DNA of 64,000 nt, taken from positions 64,660,614-64,724,613 of the forward strand of contig NC_081408.1 in NCBI RefSeq assembly GCF_030272615.1, written 5' to 3'. Below the pieces are notes generated by a model, which made no database searches, was not told the origin of the DNA, and worked only from the letters and a program-made list of their open reading frames with translations. The position numbers and the translations under genes were made by a program. The stretch comes from Cryptomeria japonica (lineage: Eukaryota; Streptophyta; Pinopsida; Cupressales; Cupressaceae). Within the stretch, counting starts at the first letter, position 1; the number at the start of each line of letters is the position of its first letter. This document shows positions 1-11,390 of the stretch, in pieces.

Positions 1-916
1 GAGTCATGGTTTTGTAGATGAGATGAAGAAGGAATTTGATATGTCAATTATAAGGGAGATTAGGTTCTTCATTGGACTACAGATTCAACAAATGAAAGGT
101 GGTATCTTTATCACTTAGTCCAAGTATTTCAAAGAGGTGTTGAAGACCTTTGGCATGGAAGACAGCAAACCAGTTGGTACATTGATGGTGATTGGTTGTA
201 AATTGTCAAAAGAGGATGACTTAGTGTTGGTGAATGAGAAGGAATACTGATCAATGATTGGTAAGTTGCACTATGTAGTACATAGCAGACTAGACATTGC
301 ACATGTAGTGGTCATTACTACATGGTTCTAGAAAAGTCCAAGAGAATCCCACTTGGTAGTAGTCAAGTGGATTCTTAGATATCTAAAGGGAACTATTGAC
401 TATGGATTGTGGTATCCATATAGTAATGATTTCAACCTCAAAGTGTTTAGAGATGCTGATTGGGCTGGTAATGTGGGTAACTGAAAGAGCACAATTGATG
501 GTGCATTCTTTCTTGGTGGTAGATTAGTCTCATGGATGAGTAAGAAGCAGAGTTGTATCTCTCCATCTACAACAAAAGCAGAATATGTTGCAAAATTTAT
601 GAACTAAACTCAAACAATTTGGATGAAGCATGTATTAAGTGGTTTCAAAGTTCATGTATTTGAACTGGTGAGTATATTTTGTGACAACACAAGTGCAATT
701 AATATTTCCAAGAATCCAGTTTTGCATGCTAGAACCAAGCACTTTGAGCTCAAGCATCATTTCTTGAGGGAGAAGGTTTAGAACAAAGAGGTTATATTGG
801 AACATGTTTCCAGTAAGGAGCAGTTAGCAGACATATTCACCAAGCCTCTACTGAAGGCTACATTTACCTATTTAAGAGGTGAATTAGGGGTGTTGCCCCT
901 TCAAGAGGTGAACTAA
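1..916 (+). pseudogene. Ty1/copia pol remnant: end of reverse transcriptase plus RNase H
   Basis: This is the C-terminal part of a copia polyprotein whose 5' portion lies outside the window. Read in one frame from base 2, it shows the RT tail (IRFFIGLQIQQ), the connection (HYVVHSRLDIAHVV), and RNase H with DADWAGN, GAFFLGGRLVSWMSKKQ, TTKAEYVA, FCDNTSAINISKNP and EQLADIFTKPL. The natural end is the TAA after GVLPLQEVN at 914-916. At least six in-frame stops interrupt it (for example near 117, 248 and 330), several at sites where related copies have Gln or Trp codons. RNase H would remove template RNA during cDNA synthesis. It is followed by an untranslated stretch, a polypurine tract and the 3' LTR. 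It cannot encode a working protein. Confidence 0.9.
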
Positions 917-1148
917 AGGTGTGTGCTCCACATCAGTCAGGTATTGCATTGATAAATATTTTTTCAGGATTGGTGTGTTGAAAGATGTTACTCCTTAGGG
1001 GGAGCAGCATAGTGGGACATAACTGTTTGTGCCTCCACTTTGGCATTGTTGTCAAAGGGGGAGAAGATGTGAAGCGGAGAAGATATCTATAGTATTAGGG
1101 AGAAGATGTGAAGCAGAGAGATATCTTTTTATATTGCCATCAATTCCA

Positions 1149-1159
1149 AAGGGGGAGAT
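1149..1159 (+). other. Polypurine tract of the first copia element
   Basis: AAGGGGGAGAT lies directly against the TG that opens the 3' LTR. It is the expected plus-strand primer site. Shorter AAGGGGGAGAAG words occur a little upstream near 1055-1065, as is common before copia 3' LTRs. Confidence 0.85.
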
Positions 1160-2646
1160 TGTTTGCATATGTGCAGAGCTTGATGACATGATGATTTTGT
1201 ATGTTGTCATTGATGTCAATATGCTGAAGTATGAACTAGTATATTGTAGTAAGCAAACTAGCAAGAGAACCAGTATGATGTTGTGAATCGGTATATGTGA
1301 AAAAGTGAAGCGGTATGTTGGAATGAGAACTGTTATATGGGAAGTTTTGTATTGAGGTTTCATTTGGCATGACTACCGGTTGGTAGTCTCAGCTTCAGGG
1401 TTTCTAGTTGATGCATTCCAAGCCTGTGTGATTCAACTGATGACATCTTGTGATGAAGTTAGCATTGTAATGAAGATTAGGTCATGTTACCATGTCAGCC
1501 TTTTGCACATGAAGGATTTCCTTGAGGATCTTGCATGAAGAAGATTGATCCTATCTACCTCAGGAATGTGCGAAGTCTTTGTAACTGGTGGAGAGCACGT
1601 GATGGGTTATCAGTTGCCAAAAGTGGAAAAGAATGAGCATTGGAGAATGTCTTAAGATCTGTTCAAGACTGTTGTATTCAATGTAGTGTGATTAACGGTT
1701 AGGATTGAACTGACTATATTGTTAAACCTAAATATTTAGGGTTTAGGGTTTATGCTACTGACCTATCTATTTCCTATAAGGTCGATGATGTTTTTCATTT
1801 TGAAGTTGTTGGCAAATGTTATGTGTGTATCCAAGTGAAGAGATACTTGATTCTTGCCAGACTCAAGAAGTGTATGGATACCTGCAGAGTGTGATTGCAG
1901 AAGCAAAGGAGCTAAAAAGGATCTGCCTTGGCATTGTGTGTTATTATCAGATTAGTGTATTACCTGTTGACTTCTAACCATTTCAGCAGTCGGAAAATCC
2001 CTTAATCGGGTAGTTTAACAAGCTTTTGTGTAAATCCTTTAACAAGGTGACTCAATTCAATGAGCTCTTCAAATCCTCTTGTGGCCAAACTTTAACAGGG
2101 CTCTAACATTTAATCGGGTATTTAGCCATCCCTTAACCAGGTGATCCCTAGCAGGATCGGTTCCTAGCAGAACCTATTGTAAAAGTATTTAACCAGACTA
2201 GGCTCCTAATAGAGCGAACTTCAGAAGAGTTCAAAGAATATCTTGTGGGTATTCATCCCCACTGTGGTTTTTCCCAATTGGGTTTCCACGTGAAAAAATA
2301 GTGTGTCATGTGTGATGCTTTTCATGTGATGCTTTAATATTTTCTATCAAGTGGTTAAGCATGTTGAACCAACAGTCATTATATTTCTAATGATATATTA
2401 CTTGTTTATGCATATGGGTGAAGTGGAAATGAGATATTAGATTGTGTGGAGATCTAAGCATTGCCAGTTTATGTCTTTCACATTCTTACTATGTTTTACC
2501 AGTAGTGCCCTGATTTAGACTGGTGATACTTTATACCAGTTAAGTACAGTCTTTGTAGTCAAATTGGTTCAGGGTAAGTTTTTTTTGTCTAAATCACCCC
2601 CCCTCTCAGTACTAGTTTGGTACTATCTGTTAATCATTATTCATCA
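1160..2646 (+). repeat. 3' LTR of the first copia element (1487 bp)
   Basis: It starts TGTTTGCATATG after the polypurine tract and ends GTTAATCATTATTCATCA; the next five bases, TATTG, are the expected target duplication, whose partner is off the window. It is homologous along its length to the solo LTR at 38039-39516. Shared modules include the opening TGTTGTCATTGATGT, a telomere-like TTTAGGG run at 1735-1752 before TATTTCCTATAAGGTC, CCCACTGTGGTTTTTCCC with GGGTTTCCACGTG near 2258-2293, and a CACCCCCCC tract about 50 bases from the end. Confidence 0.88.
1735..1752 (+). promoter_or_regulatory. Telomere-like TTTAGGG run inside the LTR
   Basis: Two and a half units of the plant telomere repeat occur here and at the same relative place in the solo LTR (38588-38605). 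Plant telo-boxes (AAACCCTAA) are known promoter elements. A promoter role here is an inference from position, upstream of a TATTTCCTATAAGG stretch. Confidence 0.4.
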
Positions 2647-3610
2647 TATTGTGTCCTTGTATTTCTCAACAATTTATTTAGGGATCCTTTCCCTATCCTG
2701 CATTACACTAAAAATTCTTGAAATATCCCCAAAGAGAAGTTTTCCTATCCTTGTTATCACTAATACTATATAAAAGTTCCTTGATTTGAACAACTACTGG
2801 TTTGTCATATGCCCATTGAACATTACCAATTCTCAAAACCTCATTCATGAAGAAAAAGAATAAGCATAAGATCAAGGTACCATACTTGAAAGTTTTTTTC
2901 TTGTCCTACTTTATCTTGGTCAAATTATTCATTAGGCCACTAGTCAGAAACTCACATAAGTCATATTTCTTATTTTTCTTGATCATCTCATAAGTTGCAT
3001 AGATTGTAGTACCAGATACAAAGTTGTCCGCACTTGAGTGATAGATCTTGTACCAAATTACCATCAAAGAAAATTTTATATCATCCTCAAGTATATCATT
3101 GATTTCCATTTCTCTTTTTTTCTAATTTTGATTTGGTTGTATCAGTTATAAGCTGGTTTTTCATGAACTTTAGTGACGAAAAACCACCAGATGAGCTTGG
3201 AGCAATTACAGCTCAGATCGCATCCTTGGTGATATTAAAAGGATTTCTTAACCACATAAATTCATCATGCATTTGGCTCAAAAAATACTGGACCCATTCA
3301 TCTTTATTGAATAGTGGGAACTTGACAACTTGAGCAAAGTTTTTCTCCTGCAACACTTTAAATTCTAGTTAAAATTCTAAAATCACTTCCTAATAGTTGC
3401 GTGGAGAATAGATTTAACAGCTATGAGATCCCCAACTCCTCAAGATTTGCATGAATGCATTTCCTAATGTTCTCGACATGAAGAACGCCATACGATATAG
3501 AGGAAAATGCACCTAGTGAGTCTACCTCAACAGATTTAAATTGTTGCTTCTTGAATTTGGGGCAAGATCTCTTATTAATATCCACAACCAAAGGAGTGTC
3601 CATTTTTCAC
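2647..3610 (-). pseudogene. Unknown second ORF of odd element F-prime (truncated)
   Basis: I do not recognise this protein. Read on the minus strand from about 3610, it begins with TPLVVDINKRSCPKFKKQQ, continues through YGVLHVENIRKCIHANLEELG, then WYKIYHSSADNFVSGTTIY (near 3000-3060), and reaches IVEKYKDTI at 2650-2680. There the copia 3' LTR and its TATTG duplication cut it off. The same order of blocks occurs at 50480-52438: TPLVVDITDRARPKFNK, YCVLHVEDIRAYIHFNF and IVEKYEDSI. Several stops and frame changes show it is dead. It lies downstream of a zinc-knuckle gag-like ORF in both copies. No catalytic motif, RT or integrase signature is visible. Confidence 0.6.
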
Positions 3611-3989
3611 AAATTTTCAACTTGAAAAGTTTCATAGATAAATACCTTCTTGCCAGATTAGGGTTTTGCACAAAATCGCTTTCACACTTCGATCTCTTGA
3701 AAATTTGCTTGCAGAGCACACTTAACCTCTTTCTCTTCTAACACAAAGTGAAAAATGAGAAGGTAAATCTACCTTTTATCAGTCACACACCTAACTTTTT
3801 AGTGCAATAAATTCTCTTTCCCTAAACCTTCTAGATACGCATGCTTCTTAGATTGCATCACAAATATTCATTTATGAATTTTCAATATTTATCAACTTCT
3901 TTCAGAAATCATTCCAAATCATTTGTAATACTTTAATACACATTATATTAGCCCATTGGATTCAGGCACCAACAACTAGAAAGTTTTCT

Positions 3990-5222
3990 TGAAAACTCCC
4001 CCTAGGCTAGAGGCCTTAATTTAAGTCTCGAAGGAATTTCTAGCATCAGATTCAGGTGCTGACCCATTCCTTGCATCAATATCACTCTTCTTCACCCATG
4101 TCTTCTTTATTTGCTTCCTAATATCATCTATTCTCTCTTTACCCTTATCATTTGTCTGCACACTCTTGTTCTTGTTTGTCGGACCCTTCCTGCTCACATT
4201 ATTGCTGTTGCAAAATCTTGCAATGTGACCTGATTTGTTGCAATTGTAGCACACAACATTTATCTATCCATACTTGTAATTCCCCTAACTTTCTCTTGAT
4301 TTGCACTAATTAGCAGTGTATCTAAACCAATTGCATGCATAACATCTAACATTCCTTCTATTGAAAGAGTTATTCATCATACTTTTGCATTCACTTGACA
4401 TATGTCCATACTTATTTCAATTGAAACACTAACCAAAGAAAGATGGACCATTTTAATTCATTCTACTTCTATATTGACTAGCTTTATGACCAAATTTATT
4501 GTAAAACAAAAAATTACCATTTAACTTTTGAGCATTAGGTTGTCTTACCAAAGACCTTCTAGGTTTGATCTACTAATTTTTTGAATTAGAATTGCTTTGA
4601 CCAGATCTGAAGCTTTCACCTTTCTCAAATCCAAGACCTTTCTTGTTATCTTCCATATTCTAACTTTCAAGTGGTACATGAAGTTTAGTTGAGATAATAT
4701 TGAACTTCTCCTTGTACTCATTTGAAGTCACGAGTTCATCCCTAAGAATGACAATTTGCCTTTAAAGTTCTTCTTAATGGTGTTTGGATCCTTGTAGGTC
4801 AATCTTTAGTTGGCCAATCCCACAATCAAGTGTGCAACATTCATCAGATCTTTCTTTCAGGGACTGGTTAAGATTCTATTTAGTCCTCTTTCTTTCTTCA
4901 ATTTATTTGGTCAATTTCATCACTATAAATTCCATCTCATGTTTCGGAATTGCATTATCTTGTGCAAGATTCTCACATTCTTTTGTCTTCTCCTTCAAGG
5001 CTTGACTCAGGTAACCATCTTCCATGCTTTTTATTTCTTAATTTTCTTTAGTTGATCACAGAGTTCCTTTCTCTTTTACCTAGACTTGTTCAATTGCTCT
5101 TTCAATGATATAATGAAGTTCTCAACATCCTTAAGATTTGCCTGCAACTCTCGTACTTCAATTTTGAACTGATCAAGATCATCTAATGCAGCTAGAAGTT
5201 GATGAATACTACTAGAATCCAT
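3990..5222 (-). pseudogene. Coiled-coil and zinc-knuckle gag-like ORF of F-prime (decayed)
   Basis: The ATG at 5222 follows a leader whose CTAACAACTTGAGGAAGAT resembles the leader of the complete copia element here (AACAACTTGAGGAGATCC). The first 60 codons (DSSSIHQLLAALDDLDQF..., up to about 5076) look like a coiled coil. At 4200-4250 an intact CCHC knuckle reads CYNCNKSGHIARFC, with further degenerate knuckles up to about 4560. A basic stretch (KKTWVKKSDIDARNG) precedes the end. Known gag knuckles bind RNA. The UBN2-type gag domain of normal copia elements is not visible, so the protein is gag-like by position and knuckles only. Many stops. Confidence 0.55.
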
Positions 5223-5299
5223 TGAATCACCTTCCCAAATCTTCCTCAAGTTGTTAGTGTAGACACCTAAAACTTGCACAACTAATTAAATAAAATTTA

Positions 5300-6398
5300 T
5301 GTTAGAAAGTTAAAAGAACTGAAAGACAACTGAGAAGGGGGGTGTGAATCAATTGTCACAAATTACCAGAACATTTAGAATTTAAAACTTTAATACCAGA
5401 ACCCAAATGATCAATACTGAAATACTTAAACCAAATACCAAAATAGTAGATAAATCAATTAAGCATAACCAATAGTTAGAGAATAAATACCATCCACATG
5501 ACACCAATATTTATACATGTAAAACCTGATAAAGGGAAAAACCATGGTGGAAAGCCTACCCATAGTCAGATAATACTTCTGCAATAAGTATGTGAATTAC
5601 AATTGAGGGGCCTACACTTGTAGGAAGGTCAACAACCTAGAGCACACTACTCATCATAAAAGGAGTCTCACTGACTACATATAAATCCAGACTACAATCT
5701 GAAAGAATGAATGAACTGCAAAGATAGCATATCGTATGCCTGAGTATAGTTCCAGTTAAGCTCATTACCTAAGGACTAAATCCTCTTACACAAACCCAAC
5801 TCAATCACCAATGATCAACCAAATTCTTTGCCTGAATGATTATTACATTATTCACTTCTTACATATCCATATCCCATTTCCCATAATGATCTACAATGAG
5901 ATCTTACAACATATATATACAAACCCTTGACCATAAACAATCAGGTCAGCAACCAGGCAATAAACCAATTACATAATTACAAAACACGTTGGCCTTAGAC
6001 CAAACAAATAATATCCAACCCATGAGATATCCCGGAAACACATCAAGAGGTCCAATCCACACGTTACATTAAACCTGTCCATAACCTAGATAACACCGAG
6101 ACCCAATTAGGCCCATACATGCTAAAGAATAATCTCATTCTACCAAGTCTCTAACATGATCATCGTCAGCATCCTGAATCCATACCAAAAGCCACACCAA
6201 CACCAATTATACAATTTATCAAAGATCTTCATCAAAGGTCTGCTGGTGAAACCCTCGTCAGAACCACAAACCAATCTTTCTAGAAAACAAGATAGCATCT
6301 GATAACCAAAACAAACCCAACTGATTGAACTTAAACATGAGTAGCATGAATAAGCCAATTCCATAACCCAAACATACCAAAGCATATCGGATCATACC
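5300..6398 (-). repeat. 5' LTR of F-prime (about 1.1 kb)
   Basis: On the minus strand the LTR ends CTTTCTAACA at 5300, after a CACACCCCCC tract and TTCTCAGTTGTC. It carries the copia LTR module seen as AAAAACCATGGTGG (near 5551-5564) and a TATA-like TATATATATG (around 5905-5915). The upper edge is taken as 6398, where a different LTR begins; that boundary may be a truncation. The primer site expected at 5285-5299 is not recognisable: it is AT-rich, and the leader resumes downstream. Confidence 0.6.
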
Positions 6399-6529
6399 TG
6401 TATATGGGAAAAGTGGTTCAATGAAACTTAAATTGTGAAAATATTCAATGACTTTCCCACACACCCATGGGACTCTTGGTGCAAGTTATGGAGCCATGAG
6501 GAATAACTCAACTTCCCAAGGAGTGTTCC
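6399..6529 (-). repeat. Left part of a gypsy B-type LTR fragment, split by element A
   Basis: TGTATATGGGAAAAG at 6399 matches the LTR end of element B at 45960, and the similarity runs through CCATGGGACTCTTGG to GAGTGTTCC. It resumes at 14382 (ATGGTTCTCTATCTC), which shows that element A inserted here. Confidence 0.8.
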
Positions 6530-8093
6530 TAATGGAAAGGGGTTTGGGATAGACTAGCCTAGTCTATGCTCTTAGATCATTTCCTTGGATCACCAGGTCC
6601 TCTAACCACACCCTAGCATCTCTAGGACTTCCCTTTCTTATGGAATCCCTTGACCTTGCCCATTCCACCCACCAACAAGTTGAAAAACTACTCCTAAGGT
6701 CTCATCTACTCATGAGATTGAAGAACCCTTACTTAGGCTAATAAGGGTTTGGATTGCTCCACACCTTCCTAGGTCTTAGCAAGGATAGGTCAGGTCTAAT
6801 ACATGGTTTTTCCACCCATTCATATTCCCCCAAGAGGTTTCAAGCTTCCAACCCCTTACCAATTTCACTATTTTGTGTTTTCCCTACAAAATAGGGCTAC
6901 AAGGATTGTGACCAATTAGGCCTCCTATCCGGACTTTTAGGGCTCCCTCTTGAAAACTATGCACATGGTTGTGAAACTTTCTAAAAGACCTATTATTCAT
7001 TTGGCAAGGAATCAAGGATTTTTCTAGTTTTGGACCTCCAAGTGTCTGTACACTGCCCTTGGTGGATTTTAAGGTTTTTAAGGATTTTTAGGCTTGCTAG
7101 GGTCATACTGTAGGTTTGATGTTCTTTCCACCTTTTCTAGATTGGTGGAAGCTCATCCTTCACACCAATGGTACTCCACTCACCCCTCTACAACTCCTCC
7201 AAAGGGTGCCTCCTCCTCTGAACTTCCTTGCTCTCCAAGACCTCTGCAACTTAACCCTTCTTAGCTGGGCACTTTTCAGTCTTGCCTAGGAGTGGGTCTT
7301 CAAATGGCCTCCTTGCATTTTCAAGGGCCCTGCTTGCATTGAACTATAGTATAGGGTCTATACTCTCATTCCCCATGGTTTCATGGTGATTCCACAATGG
7401 GGAATGGAGTTATGAACCCATTGATACAAACCAGTCCAAAACTGGACAGTGAGAAGACAATGTACAAAATATTTACAAACACACCTCACTTACAAATCAA
7501 AACCTAGTCTAATTGCTCAAAATGAAATTAAATACACCATAAAAGACACTCCACATAGGTTTACATGAAAATCAATCCATTAACAATCTTCCCTTACTCC
7601 ATTTGTGTCGACTAGCAACAAAATTGCAGTCACAGTCAAGTCACTTTGCTTGGGTCGTACAATCTCTGACATGCAACCCATTAACTTATGGTTTGCAATT
7701 ACTTATAGAACCTTTTCCTCATTCTATGTGCCCATATTAGGGTTATCCATGCTACATTAAATATTTTGACCTCATGGTGGAAAAGTTGCCATGCAACTTT
7801 TGCAGCTTTTGAGCAACTTTCTCAATGTTGCTTCTCTTGACTCGTAGACCCATATTGGGCTAAACTAAGGACACCATCATGATAGGAAGTACCCCTAAAC
7901 ACCTCAAAGGCACACATACCCTCTATTTTCAATAAAATCTCAATCTTGACTCATGACCCTAGGACCTCAACTAGGACCTAAACTAGACCCAATGAGCACA
8001 TGGCTCTTATTGTATATACAATGGCTTCTTAAAGAAGCAAGAACACAATCAAAATCAAATGGTGGGAGACCTTTGAAGGGTGATCCAGCACCA
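6530..8093 (-). repeat. 3' LTR of element A (1564 bp)
   Basis: On the minus strand it starts TGGTGCTGGATCACCC after the polypurine tract and ends CCATTA against the GTTCC duplication. It is 21 bp shorter than the 5' LTR: one copy of AAAAGTTGC plus 12 bases is missing near 7785-7795. That is consistent with a deletion between short direct repeats. Confidence 0.9.
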
Positions 8094-8107
8094 TACTCCC
8101 CCCTCTA
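8094..8107 (-). other. Polypurine tract of element A
   Basis: On the minus strand TAGAGGGGGGAGTA abuts the TGG of the 3' LTR. Element C has an equivalent GGTGGGGAGTA|TGA at 61609, one reason to link the two elements. Confidence 0.85.
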
Positions 8108-8114
8108 CAACAAA

Positions 8115-9446
8115 CTAAGGAATTAGGGGAGTGAGAAGAGTCAGATCAATGCCAAGCTTCTTGAAATTGCTCTCCTCAACCCAAGTAGCTTCAGATACTG
8201 GTTGATCTACCCATTTCACCAAATTCTCCATGTAGACCTGGTGTCTAGTAGACTTCTTCAACCTTGACTCCAAGATCTCCTCTGCTATAGGCTTCTTCAC
8301 TTGAGGTAAAGCATTCATATCCAAGTCTTGCAATACCTTGGCTTGGTTCTCAGTCTGCCTTGCTATCTCACCCTTGTACATGATCAGATCGACAACATTG
8401 AAGACCGATGAAATGGCTAAGTCTGAAGGAAGGTCAACCTTGTAAGAATTTTCACCATATTTTGACAGCATTCTACAAGGTCCTACCCTATTCATTTGTA
8501 GTTTGGTAGGCTTACCACTTTGCATCCTAGATTTGCTCAAATGGACCATCACATAGTCACCCACCTTGAATTGAACCTCTCTCCTTTTCTCATCCATTTT
8601 GGCCTTCAGTTTTTGAGTGGATTCAAGGATGGATTTCTTGACTTGCTCTTGGACTTCCTTGATGGTTTGAGTGAAGTCCTCTGCTTGCCCACTCTTCATC
8701 TCCATGGAACCAAGTTCCTTGAGTTCACACACTCCTCTTGGATGTCTACCATAGACAACCTCAAAAGGACTTCTTCGAGTGGTCCTATTTACACTGTCAT
8801 TATATGCATACTCTTCTTGAGGAATGATTAGATCCCATGTTTTCCCATACTCCCTAGTTAAACACCTCAACAAATTGCCTAACACCCTATTGATGACTTT
8901 AGTTTGTCCATCAGTTTGTGGATGGTAAGCTAAGCTAAATGAGAGATTAGTTCCTAGGCTCCTCCATAATGTTTGCCAAAAATGGCCCATGAACTTGTTG
9001 TCCCTGTCTGAAATAATGCTTAATGGGAGTCCATCAATCCTAACAATCTCCTTAAAGAAGAGATGTGCAACATAGCTAGCATCATTTGTAGTTTTACATG
9101 GAATGAAATGGCTCATATTGGAAAATCTATCTGCTACCACATAGATGTTGTCCATACCTATTTTTGTCTTGGGAAGTCCTACTACAAAGTCAATGCTTAT
9201 ACATTCCCAAGGCCTATTTGGGACTGGCAATGGTTTATAGAGACCAACATTACTTGATCCTCCTTTTTCTCTTTGATACACACCACATTGCTCAACATAC
9301 CTTTTCACATCTCTTGGCAACTTGGGCCAATAATAGTACCTCTGTACTAAATCCAAGGTTTTGTTGACTCCAAAGTGTCCACTTAAACTACCATTGTGTT
9401 TCTCTTGGATGAGGTTTGCCCTCATGGATCCTCTTGGCACACACAA
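8115..9446 (-). pseudogene. Element A integrase with chromodomain-like tail
   Basis: A 443-codon open frame continues the pol frame after one stop at 9447. The zinc-binding start (SGHFGVNKTLDLVQRYYYWP, then CGVYQ) has Tyr in place of the last Cys. The DDE core shows D in SIDFVVGLP and D in IISDRDNKF. The third acid in DGQTKVINR is Lys (codon AAA, 8897-8899) instead of Glu. The C-terminal part has VGDYVMVHL, VGPCRMLSKYGENSYKVDLP and a chromodomain-like end (VYMENLVKWVDQPVSEATWV), the hallmark of chromoviruses, which use it to target chromatin. The frame is long, but loss of the catalytic Glu and the zinc Cys predicts no integration activity. Confidence 0.88.
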
Positions 9447-11141
9447 CTAGTTACCTTTGAATAAGAGACTATTTTGCAGAGTGTAATCTGCATACTCACC
9501 ATGGAAATGGTTCTCAAACTCTTTGCAAACCTTGTAGGCTAATGAGAAGTCTTCATCTCCTTCATAGAGGTCCTTGAAACCTTCTATTCCTATTCTCTGC
9601 AACTGTAGTTCTTGAACTGTCAACAACTTCCTGCTTAAAGCATCTGCCACCTTGTTGAGTTGCCCCTTTTTATGATTGATGGTGAAGGTGAAGGATTGGA
9701 GGTATTCCATCCATTTCAAGTGCCTATTGCTAAGCTTCTCTTGAGTTTTAATGTAACTCAATTCCTGGTTGTTTGTGAACACCACAAATTCCTTTTGGAG
9801 TAGGTAATGCCTCCACTTTTTAAGATACTGCACTAATGCATACAACTCTAGGTCATAGGCTGAGTACTTCTTCTTTGCCTCATTAAGCTTCTCACTAAAA
9901 AATGTCATAGGTCTTCCCTCTTGACTCAATACACCCCCTACTGCAATTCCACTTGCATCACACTCCAATGTGAATAGCTTGTCAAAAGTAGGTAGGAGAA
10001 GGATAGGTTTTGTGGCTACTTCTTGCTTCAACAATTGAAATGCTTTGTTAGCCTGCTCAGTCCATTTAAACTTAGTTTTAAGGCCTCCTTTTATGGTGTC
10101 AAGGAATGGTGCACATATGCCACTGAAGTTCCTCACAAACTTCCTATAGAATTGAGCTAAACCATGGAAATTCCTAACTTCAGTCCATGTTCTAGGGGCA
10201 GGCCAATTCAAGATTGCCTCCACTTTGCTTGGATCCATCTTCAAGGTTCCCTTAGAAACCACAAATCCTAAGTAGACTAGCTCTTGCTTCAATAAGTCAC
10301 ACTTCTCTAGGTTGATGATTAACTTCTCCTCATGCAACTTCTCTAAGACTAACCTCAAATGCTCAAGGTTCTCCTCTTTGGTTCTACTATAGATGAGAAT
10401 GTCATCTAGATACACCACCACAAATCGGCCTATGAAGTCTTTTAACACCTCATTCATCAACCTCATGAAGGTGCTTGGGGCATTGATGAGTCCAAATGGC
10501 ATCACAATCCATTCATACAACCCTTCTGTGGTCTTGAAAGCAGTCTTCCACTCATCTCCCTCCTTAATTCTAATCTGGTGATAACCACTTTTAAGGTCCA
10601 ACTTGGTAAAATACATAGCACCTCCTAAACAGTCCATCAAATCCTCTATTCTAGGAATAAGAAACCTATACCTTATGGTGATCCTATTGATTTCCCTTGA
10701 ATCAGTGCAAAGTCTCCACTTGCCTCCCTTCTTTGATGCTAGCACTACCAGGACTGCACATGGGCTAATGCTCTTCCTAATTTGTCCTTGTTCCAATAAC
10801 TCCTGTACTTGCCTTGCTACCTCCTTGTTTTGATCAGGTGTGAGCTTAAATGTAGCTTTATTAGGTAGGGATACACTGGGAATAGAGTCTATTTGATGGC
10901 TTATAGACCTTCTTGGTGGGAGTGTTGTAGATGCTCCATCACTCACTATGTCCTTATACTCTTGCAACATTTGCTTCACCTCCTTGGGTACCTCTGTCTT
11001 CAACTTGTCTTCTTCCTCTTTTGGCTTCACAAAGATGGCACACTTCACTATCTCCTCCTCATGTAGCAAGTGTAAGAACTCTTTACCAGTAGCTAATAAG
11101 ACACTAGGTGTTCTTGAAGTTCCCTCTTCATTCTCTGTCAA
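9447..11141 (-). pseudogene. Element A reverse transcriptase and RNase H
   Basis: A 564-codon open frame on the minus strand. After a linker come RT blocks: GGKWRLCTDSREINRIT, LDLKSGYHQIRIKEGDEWKTAF, PFGLINAPSTFMRLMN, the active site VVYLDDILIYS (YLDD codons 10401-10412) and YLGFVVSKG. RNase H follows with LECDASGIAVGGVLSQ, FFSEKLNEAKKKYSAYDLELYAL, FTNNQEL (Asn where Asp is usual) and HKKGQLNKVADALSRK. The frame ends in a TAG at 9447, just before the integrase zinc region. In other gypsy elements this is one continuous polyprotein, so the stop is probably decay. RT motifs look intact. Confidence 0.9.
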
Positions 11142-11144
11142 AGA

Positions 11145-11390
11145 CTAAATCTTGAAGGTCTTGCTATCCTTCTTAAAGGAAATGGAGTTCTCTTCTCCAT
11201 CATAGATAACCTTCCTATCAAATTGCCAGGGTCTACCTAGTAATAGGTGACAGGCATCCATGGGCAATACATCACAAAGGATCTTATCCTTGTATCCTCC
11301 AATTGAGAACTCTACCCGAGTCTGTTCATTGACTAGCACACTCTGCTCTTGATTCAACCATGTCACCTTGTAAGGGTTAGTGTGGGGTAT
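11145..11390 (-). pseudogene. Element A protease, second half
   Basis: This stretch (WLNQEQSVLVNEQTRVEFSIGG, then CDVLPMDACHLLLGRPWQFDR) is the C-terminal half of a retropepsin. The LLGRPW block is typical of plant chromoviruses. A stop near 11391 separates it from the catalytic half, and a stop at 11142 separates it from RT. Element C has the same blocks in one open frame (VNFSIGPYQDKV, LILGRPWQ). Confidence 0.8.

Noticed and set aside
1052-1363. 103-codon minus-strand ORF at the LTR boundary
   Set aside because: It spans the polypurine tract and LTR start on the wrong strand for this element and has no recognisable domain.
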